Source: Verrucomicrobiales bacterium
Lineage (GTDB): Bacteria; Verrucomicrobiota; Verrucomicrobiia; Verrucomicrobiales; SKLO01
DNA length: 5,207 nt
Reading direction: 5' to 3'
NCBI GenBank assembly: GCA_007123195.1
Contig: SKLO01000095.1
Location: 1-5,207 of the forward strand
Below the pieces are notes generated by a model, which was not told where the DNA came from, did not search any database, and worked only from the letters and a program-made list of their open reading frames with translations. The translations under genes and the position numbers were made by a program. How positions within the stretch are numbered: the first letter of the stretch is position 1; each line of letters opens with the position of its first letter. This document shows, piece by piece, positions 1 through 5,207 of the stretch.

Positions 1-1
1 C

Positions 2-16
2 CGCCACCCAGCATAA
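2..16 (+). CDS. Possible last codons of rplJ (ribosomal protein L10), partial
   Basis: Reading from base 2 gives Arg-His-Pro-Ala followed by a TAA stop at 14-16. In most bacteria rplJ, which encodes the stalk base protein L10, lies directly upstream of rplL. A stop here would leave an 87-base gap before the rplL start, a reasonable spacing. The other two frames fit less well: one runs to a TGA at 78-80 through both inverted repeats, and the other runs on into rplL. Only four residues are visible and they are not diagnostic, so the call rests on gene order alone. Confidence 0.25.
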   Translation, partial: RHPA

Positions 17-39
17 CCACCAAACGGTTCCTTGCCGGA

Positions 40-53
40 CCCGCGGCCGCGGG
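40..53 (+). repeat. Perfect 14-base inverted repeat upstream of rplL
   Basis: The sequence CCCGCGGCCGCGGG equals its own reverse complement. In RNA it can fold into a 5-bp GC stem with a GGCC tetraloop. It lies 50 bases before the rplL start and 8 bases before a second, longer palindrome. No T run follows, so it is not an intrinsic terminator. It could be part of a structured rplJ-rplL leader or a processing site. The palindrome is directly visible; its role is inference. Confidence 0.6.
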
Positions 54-61
54 ATTGAAAC

Positions 62-79
62 CATTCGGGGCCCCGAATG
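62..79 (+). promoter_or_regulatory. Perfect 18-base palindrome (RNA hairpin) just upstream of the rplL ribosome binding site
   Basis: CATTCGGGGCCCCGAATG is an exact 18-base palindrome. As RNA it forms a 7-bp stem (62-68 with 73-79) closed by GGCC. It ends 12 bases before the rplL Shine-Dalgarno sequence and leaves that site unpaired. L7/L12 is needed in several copies per ribosome whereas L10 is needed once, so a hairpin between rplJ and rplL could serve for cleavage, transcript stabilisation or uncoupled translation of rplL. As DNA it could also be a binding site for a dimeric protein. No T run follows, so it is not an intrinsic terminator. Confidence 0.55.
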
Positions 80-91
80 ACGGCGATACCG

Positions 92-98
92 AAAGGAG
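92..98 (+). promoter_or_regulatory. Shine-Dalgarno site of rplL
   Basis: AAAGGAG lies five bases before the ATG at 104 and closely matches the anti-Shine-Dalgarno complement. It fixes the rplL start at 104 rather than at the in-frame ATG at 77. The ATG at 77 sits inside the palindrome at 62-79 and would add nine residues absent from the family. It is the only strong ribosome binding site in the window; rpoB and the presumed rpoC lack one. Confidence 0.85.
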
Positions 99-103
99 AC
101 AAC

Positions 104-481
104 ATGGCAGACATCAGCAAATTCGTCGAAGACCTCAGCGGTCTCACCATCCTTGAAGTGGCCGACCTCGTGAAGGCCCTGGAAGAAAAATGGGGCGTCA
201 GCGCCGCCGCACCAGTGGCCGTTGCCGCCGCAGGACCCGCCGCCGGTGGCGAAGCCGTCGAAGAGAAGACCGAGTTCGACGTCATCCTCAAGAGCGACGG
301 CGGCAACAAGATCGCCGTCATCAAGGAAGTCCGCGGAGCCGTCAGCGGTCTCGGCCTGGCCGAAGCCAAGAAGCTGGTCGAAAGCGCCCCCGCGCCCCTC
401 AAGGAGGGCGTAAGCAAGGACGAGGCCGAGGCGATCAAGACCAAACTCGAAGCCGCCGGTGCGGTCATCGAAATCAAGTAA
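104..481 (+). CDS. rplL: 50S ribosomal protein L7/L12 (bL12)
   Basis: The 125-residue product is the ribosomal stalk protein. It binds L10 as dimers and recruits and stimulates the translational GTPases (IF2, EF-Tu, EF-G, RF3). Residues 1-32 are the helical dimerisation and L10-binding domain, ending in the family signature EEKWGVSAAA. Residues 34-52 form a flexible Ala/Pro/Gly-rich hinge. Residues 54-125 are the globular C-terminal domain, starting EKTEFDVIL and ending VIEIK. The factor-binding surface is present: K69, I70, A71, I73, K74, R77, then GLGL at 82-85 and K89. Compared with E. coli (121 residues), the turn between R77 and GLGL carries one extra residue (RGAVSGLGL against RGATGLGL). 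The start at 104 is set by the Shine-Dalgarno site and by family length. Downstream lie a strong hairpin and rpoB, the classical order. Confidence 0.97.
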   Translation: MADISKFVEDLSGLTILEVADLVKALEEKWGVSAAAPVAVAAAGPAAGGEAVEEKTEFDVILKSDGGNKIAVIKEVRGAVSGLGLAEAKKLVESAPAPLKEGVSKDEAEAIKTKLEAAGAVIEIK

Positions 482-497
482 CCTCAATGCTTTCCAT

Positions 498-541
498 CCC
501 GGTTGCCCGCCCCGCCCCGGCGGGACGGGCAACCGGGCTTT
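498..541 (+). terminator. GC-rich hairpin after rplL: intrinsic terminator or attenuator
   Basis: A perfect 12-bp stem pairs CCCGGTTGCCCG (498-509) with CGGGCAACCGGG (526-537). Inside it, after a C/A mismatch, 511-515 pair with 520-524 around a four-base loop, giving about 17 pairs in total. It begins 16 bases after the rplL stop. Only a short CTTTCC follows, so the T tract is weak and termination may be partial. E. coli has an attenuator and an RNase III processing site in the same rplL-rpoB interval, so a partial terminator that lowers polymerase expression relative to the ribosomal proteins fits. The structure is directly visible; its efficiency is not. Confidence 0.75.
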
Positions 542-578
542 CCGCACGATGCTTCACCCGCTTTCGCCGCCCCACATC

Positions 579-605
579 CGCCGCCATCCGCGGACGGACG
601 CGGCG
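579..605 (+). promoter_or_regulatory. Moderate hairpin in the rpoB leader
   Basis: CGCCGC (579-584) pairs with GCGGCG (600-605) and TCCG (587-590) with CGGA (595-598), around a four-base loop with a small internal loop. No T run follows. In DNA this GC-rich such stems arise by chance fairly often, so a regulatory role is only possible. Confidence 0.3.
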
Positions 606-840
606 AAATGCGGCGAGAAGCCTCGCGCGGCGGACTACAGCCGGAGCCGGTATCCGCACCCCGGCCCCCGGCAGCAGTCCGTGACCGATCCCGCCGCCAC
701 CGCCGGACCGCCGCCCCTCGCGCGGCGTGGGTCCGGGCGCACCAGTGGCGCCGCCGCCGTGAACGCCACCGTCCCTGCCACCAGCTTCTGTCACCCGATA
801 CCCGCCGCCCGACAACCGGGGCAGACGGCCGTTCGCGTGC

Positions 841-1020
841 CCGTGTCCGTGCTCCGGGCGTTCTCACGCCGCCGTCCCAGGACCACCTTCCCCGCCGCTC
901 TCCCTCCAGCCATCGTCAACACGGTCGCCTGCGACCGCCCCTCCGGACCACTCTCCGGTCATCCGCACCAGGCTTGACCGCCTGACCGCCAGCCAGCCAC
1001 CGCCAAGCCCACTCCATCAG
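841..1020 (+). promoter_or_regulatory. C-rich, G-poor leader segment before rpoB (rut-like composition)
   Basis: Hand counts give 89 C and 39 G in these 180 bases, more than two C per G, continuing almost to the rpoB start codon. Rho utilisation sites are characterised by C-rich, G-poor, weakly structured RNA, so this segment is a candidate for Rho-dependent attenuation. Pyrimidine-rich leaders can also be bound by ribosomal protein S1, which may matter because rpoB has no Shine-Dalgarno site. Composition is directly counted; both roles are inference. Confidence 0.35.
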
Positions 1021-1024
1021 ACTT

Positions 1025-4000
1025 ATGTCGGAACGCATCTATTTCGGGAAAATCAGCGAAGCCCTCGAACCGCCGAACCTCATCGACGTCCAGGTCCGCT
1101 CGTACGAGGAATTCCTCCAGCGCAACGTGCCGCCGTCCCAGCGCCAGGACGTCGGCCTGCAGGCCGTGTTCCGCGAGATCTTCCCGATCGAGAGCTACGA
1201 CGGCAAGGTCGTGCTCGACTTCACCACCTTCGAGGTCGGCGAGCCCAAGCTCACCGCGCTGCAGGCCATCCGTGATGGTGAGACCTTCTCCGCGCCGCTC
1301 TACGTCACCTTCGAACTCAAGGACGAGACCGGCGCCAAGCAGGAGCGCGTCTACATGGGCGAGCTGCCGCTGATGACCCAGCGCGGCACCTTTGTCATCA
1401 ACGGCGCCGAGCGCGTCGTCGTCAGCCAACTGCACCGCTCGCCGGGCATCTGCTTCGAAACCAGCGTGCACCTCAACGGCAAGCTGCTCCACGGCTTCCG
1501 GATCATCCCCGACCGCGGCTCCTGGGTCGAATTCCAGTTCGACACCAGCGACCTGCTCTACGTCTACCTCGACCGCCGCCGCCGCCGTCGCAAGTTCCTC
1601 GCCACCACCTTCCTGCGCGCCATCGGCTACGGCACCGACCGGGCCATCGTCGAGCAGTTCTTCAAGATCGAGAAGCTCAAGCTCAAGGAAGACCTCGACG
1701 AGGAAATCCTCGCCACCCGGGTTGTGTTCGAGGACGTGCTCGACGGCGAGGTGATCGTCGCCAAGGCCTACGAGCCCCTGTCCGCCGCCATCATCCGCCA
1801 GCTCCTCACCCTCGGCCACAAGCACCTTGAGGTCATCGATATCCGCGAGAACGACCTGGTGGTGAAGTCGCTGCGCAAGGATCCGGCGCACGACGAGGAC
1901 GAGGCGCTCAAGGACATCTACAAGCGCCTGCGCCCCGGCGACCCGCCGACCGTGCCCAACGCCCGCGCCCTGCTCAAGCGCCTGTTCTTCGATCCCAAGC
2001 GCTACGACCTCACCCGCGTCGGCCGCTACAAGATCAACCAGAAGCTCGGTCTCGAGCTGCCTGACGAAACCCGCATCCTCACCCCCGAGGACCTGCTGGC
2101 CTCCATTCAATACCTGCTGCGCCTGCGCCGCGGGGACGGGGTGCTCGACGACATCGACCACCTCGGCAGCCGCCGGGTGCGCGCGGTCGGCGAACTGCTC
2201 GCCAACCAGTGCCGCGTCGGCCTCGCCCGCACCGAGCGCCTGGTCAAGGAGCGCATGACCCTGTTCGACATCAGCATCGACGGCATGACGCCGCAGAAGC
2301 TCATCAACCCCAAGGCGCTCAGCGCCGTGGTGCGCGACTTCTTCGGCCGCTCCCAGCTCAGCCAGTTCATGGACCAGACCAATCCGCTGGCCGAACTGAC
2401 CCACAAACGCCGCCTCTCGGCGCTCGGCCCCGGCGGCCTCAACCGCGACCGCGCCGGCTTCGAGGTCCGCGACGTGCACCCGTCGCACTACGGCCGCATC
2501 TGCCCGATCGAAACCCCGGAAGGCCCGAACATCGGTCTCATCAACTCGATGAGCACCTACTCGAAGATCAACGACTTCGGCTTCATCGAGACCCCCTACC
2601 GGATCGTCAAGAACGGCCGCATCACCGACAAGATCGTCTACCTCACCGCCGACCGCGAGGAGGGCCAGATCATCGCCCAGGCCAACAACCCGTTTGACGC
2701 CAAGGACGGCCGCTACCTCAACGAGAAGGTCACCGCCCGCCAGCGCGGCGACTTCCTCGAGGTCGACCCCAAGGACGTCACCTACATGGACGTGTCGCCC
2801 AAGCAGTTGGTCTCGGTCGCCGCCTCGCTGATCCCGTTCCTCGAGCACGATGACGCCAACCGCGCCCTGATGGGCTCCAACATGCAGCGCCAGGGCGTGC
2901 CCCTGCTCGAGTCCGAGGCGCCGCTGGTCGGCACCGGCATGGAGGCCAAGGCCGCGCGCGACTCCCGCGCCGTGGTCGTCGCCGAAGCCACCGGCGTCGT
3001 CGCCGCCGCCACCGCCGAGGTCATCATCATCTCCAAGGACGGCAAGCTGCCGGTCAACGACAACGCCTTCCTGTCCGACTACCGCGCGGTCAAGTCGAAC
3101 CCCTCGAAAGGCCTCTACGTCTACCCGCTGCGCAAGTTCATGCGCTCCAACGCCGGCACCTGCATCAACCAGCGCCCGCTGGTGAACCGCGGCCAGAAGG
3201 TCAAGGCCGGCGACGTGCTCGCCGACGGACCCTGCACCGAGAACGGCGAACTCGCCCTCGGCCGCAACATGCTGGTCGCCTTCATGCCCTGGAACGGCTA
3301 CAACTTCAAGGACGCCATCACCATCTCCCACCGCGTCGTCAAGGAGGACATCTACACCTCCATCCACATCGACGACTTCGAGGTCAACGCCCGCGACACC
3401 AAGCTCGGCGCCGAGGAGATCACCCGCGACATCCCCAACGTCGGCGAGGAAGCCCTGAGCAACCTCGGCCCCGACGGCGTCATCCGCATCGGCGCCGAAG
3501 TCCGTCCCGGCGACATCATGGTCGGCAAGATCACGCCCAAGTCGGAAACCGAACTCGCCCCCGAGGAACGCCTGCTGCGCGCCATCTTCGGCGAAAAGGC
3601 CGCCGATGTGAAGGACACCTCGCTGCGGGTGCCCTCCGGCTGCTACGGCATCGTCATGGACGTGCGCGTCAGCGCCAGGATCGACGCCGACAAGGAGACC
3701 CTGTCCCCGGCCGAACAGAAGAAGCTGATCAAACAGATCAACGAGGAACACAAGTCGAAGGTCGACGAACTGGTCGAGCAGCTGACGGAAAAATTCGCCG
3801 AGGTCCTGCTCGGCGAGAAGACCCCGCTGCCGATCAAGAACACCGCCGGCGAGGTGGTCGTGCCCGAGAACAAGAAGATCACCAAGACCCTGCTGCGCAA
3901 ACTCGCCGCCGCCCACGACCAGCTGGAGATCGATCCCAGCCCCGTGCGCGACAAGGTCATGGAGATCGTCGGCGCCCTGGCGCCCAAGTTCAAGGAAGCC

Positions 4001-4885
4001 GACCGCGAGCGCGAGTCCGCGCTCGACCGGCTCGAGGCCGGCGACGAGTTCGAGCCCGGCTCGATCAAGCACGTCAAGGTCTACATCGCCAGCAAGCGCA
4101 AGCTCTCGGTCGGTGACAAGATGGCCGGCCGCCACGGCAACAAGGGCGTGGTCGCGGTCATCGTGCCCGAGGAGGACATGCCGTTCCTCGAGGACGGCAC
4201 CCCGGTCGACCTGTGCCTCAACCCGCTCGGCGTGCCCTCGCGCATGAACGTCGGCCAGGTGCTTGAAACCCACCTCGGCATCGCCGCCAAGGTGCTCGGC
4301 TTCAAGGTCGCCACCCCGGTGTTCGACGGCATTCCCGAGTCCAAGATCATGGAATACCTCCAACAGGCCCATGACACCGAGGGCTACAGCTGGGTCGGCC
4401 TCAACGGCAAGAGCCAGCTCTACGACGGCCGCACCGGCGACGCCTTCATCCAGCCCACGGTGGTCGGTTACATCTACATGATGAAGCTCGGCCACCTGGT
4501 CGCCGACAAGATCCACGCCCGCGCGGTCGGTCCCTACTCGCTGGTCACCCAGCAGCCGCTCGGCGGCAAGGCCCAATACGGCGGCCAGCGCTTCGGCGAG
4601 ATGGAGGTGTGGGCGCTGGAGGCCTACGGCGCCGCCTACACCCTGCAGGAACTGCTGACCGTCAAATCCGACGACGTCCAGGGCCGCACCCGGATCTACG
4701 AGGCGATCGTCAAGGGCGACAACAGCCTGGAGGCCGGCACGCCCGAGTCGTTCAACGTCCTGATCAAGGAAATGCAGAGCCTCGGCCTCGAAGTCAAGGT
4801 CGGTTCGGCCAACGGCGAGTCCGCCCTGCCCACCGGTCCCGGCGCCGGCCGCGACACCTTCTCGCTGGAGGATCTCGCCGGTTGA
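1025..4885 (+). CDS. rpoB: DNA-directed RNA polymerase subunit beta
   Basis: The 1286-residue product is the beta subunit, which with beta-prime forms the catalytic centre and DNA channel. It is intermediate in length between E. coli (1342) and B. subtilis (1193). Landmarks in order: NGAERVVVSQLHRSPG (126-141); six Arg plus Lys at 184-190; rifampicin pocket FFGRSQLSQFMDQTNPL from 439, with Q447, D450, H460, R463, S465 and L467 equal to sensitive E. coli residues 513, 516, 526, 529, 531 and 533; PIETPEGPNIGL (494-505); flap region near 789-860; a charged insertion about 884-1008, where E. coli carries its second sequence insertion; active-site lysines K1032 and K1040 (E. coli 1065 and 1073); H1164 (E. 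coli 1237); and the conserved segment from QQPLGGKAQYGG at 1176. K762 replaces the usual active-centre Glu (E. coli E813); D763 is kept. The last 27 residues look lineage-specific. The start is secure: an in-frame TGA lies at 983-985 and no other ATG, GTG or TTG intervenes. No Shine-Dalgarno site is visible. Confidence 0.98.
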   Translation: MSERIYFGKISEALEPPNLIDVQVRSYEEFLQRNVPPSQRQDVGLQAVFREIFPIESYDGKVVLDFTTFEVGEPKLTALQAIRDGETFSAPLYVTFELKDETGAKQERVYMGELPLMTQRGTFVINGAERVVVSQLHRSPGICFETSVHLNGKLLHGFRIIPDRGSWVEFQFDTSDLLYVYLDRRRRRRKFLATTFLRAIGYGTDRAIVEQFFKIEKLKLKEDLDEEILATRVVFEDVLDGEVIVAKAYEPLSAAIIRQLLTLGHKHLEVIDIRENDLVVKSLRKDPAHDEDEALKDIYKRLRPGDPPTVPNARALLKRLFFDPKRYDLTRVGRYKINQKLGLELPDETRILTPEDLLASIQYLLRLRRGDGVLDDIDHLGSRRVRAVGELLANQCRVGLARTERLVKERMTLFDISIDGMTPQKLINPKALSAVVRDFFGRSQLSQFMDQTNPLAELTHKRRLSALGPGGLNRDRAGFEVRDVHPSHYGRICPIETPEGPNIGLINSMSTYSKINDFGFIETPYRIVKNGRITDKIVYLTADREEGQIIAQANNPFDAKDGRYLNEKVTARQRGDFLEVDPKDVTYMDVSPKQLVSVAASLIPFLEHDDANRALMGSNMQRQGVPLLESEAPLVGTGMEAKAARDSRAVVVAEATGVVAAATAEVIIISKDGKLPVNDNAFLSDYRAVKSNPSKGLYVYPLRKFMRSNAGTCINQRPLVNRGQKVKAGDVLADGPCTENGELALGRNMLVAFMPWNGYNFKDAITISHRVVKEDIYTSIHIDDFEVNARDTKLGAEEITRDIPNVGEEALSNLGPDGVIRIGAEVRPGDIMVGKITPKSETELAPEERLLRAIFGEKAADVKDTSLRVPSGCYGIVMDVRVSARIDADKETLSPAEQKKLIKQINEEHKSKVDELVEQLTEKFAEVLLGEKTPLPIKNTAGEVVVPENKKITKTLLRKLAAAHDQLEIDPSPVRDKVMEIVGALAPKFKEADRERESALDRLEAGDEFEPGSIKHVKVYIASKRKLSVGDKMAGRHGNKGVVAVIVPEEDMPFLEDGTPVDLCLNPLGVPSRMNVGQVLETHLGIAAKVLGFKVATPVFDGIPESKIMEYLQQAHDTEGYSWVGLNGKSQLYDGRTGDAFIQPTVVGYIYMMKLGHLVADKIHARAVGPYSLVTQQPLGGKAQYGGQRFGEMEVWALEAYGAAYTLQELLTVKSDDVQGRTRIYEAIVKGDNSLEAGTPESFNVLIKEMQSLGLEVKVGSANGESALPTGPGAGRDTFSLEDLAG

Positions 4886-5151
4886 GGTCGCAACCCGGCT
4901 TTTGCCAGGATTTTCCCGCTGAGTCGCTACGCCAAGGGACCGGTGAGCGCTTGGCAGTGAGCGAAGAGCCGCCGCAAGCATATTGGGTTCTGCTTCTGTA
5001 TATCCACTTTTGAAGCTATTGATGAGCGGTCTGTGCGGCACGGGGCCGGACTGAACCTCAGAGCCTGGACAGGCTGTAAGCCTGGTGGCTGGGGGCGCGG
5101 CTGGCTGTGTGGTGACTTGCAAAGCCCGCGTTGATCCTACTTACTGCTCGG
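4886..5151 (+). other. Gene-free rpoB-rpoC spacer of unusual composition
   Basis: These 266 bases contain no credible coding frame. The spacer has three parts: a hairpin-bearing segment (4886-4980), an AT-rich patch (4981-5025, 16 G/C of 45 bases by hand count), and a G-rich segment (about 5026-5115; 5041-5100 has 27 G and 16 C). A small hairpin, AGCCT/AGGCT with loop GGAC, lies at 5062-5075. There is no T-tract terminator after rpoB, so readthrough into the next gene is possible. The AT-rich patch includes TATATC at 4999-5004, a partial -10 match, but no properly spaced -35 element, so I do not call a promoter. Confidence 0.6.
4925..4963 (+). promoter_or_regulatory. Hairpin downstream of rpoB
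   Basis: GCCAAG (4931-4936) pairs with CTTGGC (4950-4955), extended across an internal loop by CGCT (4925-4928) with AGCG (4960-4963). The loop is 13 bases. The motif GTGAGCG occurs twice, at 4943-4949 and 4957-4963. No T run follows, so this is not a standard terminator; it could be a processing or stability element in an rpoBC transcript. The pairing is modest. Confidence 0.35.
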
Positions 5152-5207
5152 ATGAGCACACAAGCTGCATCCAACACCACCACCGAAAACCTGATCTCCA
5201 AGGCTGA
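5152..5207 (+). CDS. rpoC: Start of the next gene, probably RNA polymerase subunit beta-prime, partial
   Basis: An ATG at 5152 opens a frame that stays open to the window edge and encodes MSTQAASNTTTENLISKA. This short polar leader resembles the variable N-terminus that precedes the conserved beta-prime zinc-ribbon region in some bacteria, but no diagnostic motif is reached. The call rests mainly on position, because rpoC follows rpoB in almost all bacteria. No Shine-Dalgarno site precedes the ATG. An in-frame TTG at 5131 could also start the frame (the upstream stop is at 5113-5115), but it too lacks a ribosome binding site. If the protein is not beta-prime, the sequence here is too short to identify it. 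Confidence 0.6.
   Translation, partial: MSTQAASNTTTENLISKA

Larger units (their letters stand above)
542..1024 (+). other. Gene-free rplL-rpoB spacer, probable long rpoB leader
   Basis: I see no credible gene in these 483 bases on either strand. The open frames present translate to low-complexity Arg/Pro/Gly/Ala strings typical of very GC-rich non-coding DNA, have no ribosome binding site, and match no family I recognise. Bases 541-1020 contain about 224 C and 131 G by hand count, a strong C bias on the transcribed strand. The stretch holds a moderate hairpin at 579-605, a weaker one at 736-752 (5-bp stem, 7-base loop), and a 12-base direct repeat (621-632 and 716-727). I found no convincing -35/-10 promoter, so rpoB is read either by readthrough of the hairpin at 498-541 or from an unrecognised promoter here. 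Confidence 0.7.

Noticed and set aside
77..103. Earlier in-frame ATG for rplL at 77
   Set aside because: It lies within the 18-base palindrome, lacks a ribosome binding site and would add nine residues unlike the family; the ATG at 104 has an ideal Shine-Dalgarno site.
621..727. 12-base direct repeat CCTCGCGCGGCG at 621-632 and 716-727
   Set aside because: Short and made only of common GC-rich triplets; such repeats are expected in sequence this biased, and there is no third copy or regular spacing to suggest an array.
459..985. Overlapping plus- and minus-strand open frames of 113-172 codons in the rplL-rpoB spacer
   Set aside because: Products are Arg/Pro/Ala/Gly-rich with no recognisable motif, no ribosome binding sites, and several frames are open at once, as expected for non-coding DNA of about 74% G+C.
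4981..5010. Possible promoter around TATATC (4999-5004)
   Set aside because: The only upstream TTG-type element (4983) is ten bases away, far from the usual 16-18, so the match is not convincing.
4609..5013. Plus-strand frame overlapping the rpoB end and running into the spacer
   Set aside because: Most of it is an Arg-rich shadow of rpoB in another frame, and its tail has no support as a gene.
959..5122. A 1387-codon open frame on the minus strand covering all of rpoB
   Set aside because: It shares codon boundaries with rpoB, and its product is dominated by Val, Gly, Asp, Ala and Leu, the GNN-rich translation expected from complementing C-ending codons. It has no family motif and no conventional start.
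1..5207. CRISPR arrays, tRNA or rRNA genes, insertion sequences, toxin-antitoxin or defence genes
   Set aside because: Nothing of this kind was seen on either strand; the window is accounted for by core information-processing genes and two spacers.

Overview
The window is a piece of the conserved bacterial ribosomal-protein/RNA-polymerase cluster, all on the + strand. In order it holds rplL (ribosomal protein L7/L12, 104-481), a 543-base gene-free spacer, rpoB (RNA polymerase beta subunit, 1025-4885), a 266-base gene-free spacer, and the first 18 codons of a further gene (from 5152). By position and weak sequence resemblance that last gene is most likely rpoC. The first 16 bases may hold the last codons of rplJ.

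Organism: DNA is GC-rich, with G/C favoured at third codon positions. RpoB has traits I recall from the Chlamydiae/Verrucomicrobia (PVC) group: an Arg-rich run at residues 184-189, the segment KSETELAPEERLLRAIFGEK followed by AADVKD, and a long charged insertion before the active-site lysines. A high-GC verrucomicrobial bacterium is my best guess. This comes from remembered family sequences, not from a search.

Layout: bases 1-103 hold two perfect inverted repeats (40-53 and 62-79), then a strong Shine-Dalgarno site and rplL. Sixteen bases after the rplL stop is a long GC-rich hairpin (498-537) resembling an intrinsic terminator or attenuator with a weak T tract. The rest of the spacer is non-coding, very GC-rich and strongly biased to C over G, especially at 841-1020. 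It runs into rpoB, which has no recognisable Shine-Dalgarno site. After rpoB the spacer changes character: it has an AT-rich patch (4981-5025), then a G-rich stretch, before the presumed rpoC start, which also lacks a Shine-Dalgarno site.

How the genes work together: L7/L12 forms the ribosomal stalk that recruits and activates translational GTPases, while beta (with beta-prime from rpoC) forms the catalytic core of RNA polymerase. Co-location lets the cell tie transcription and translation capacity together. The hairpin and long leader between rplL and rpoB suggest that polymerase expression is uncoupled from the ribosomal genes by attenuation or post-transcriptional control.

I found no new multi-gene system. 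The observations most worth checking are a Lys in place of the nearly universal Glu next to the RNA polymerase active centre (RpoB K762, E. coli E813), the structured regions before rplL and rpoB, and the atypical rpoB-rpoC spacer.
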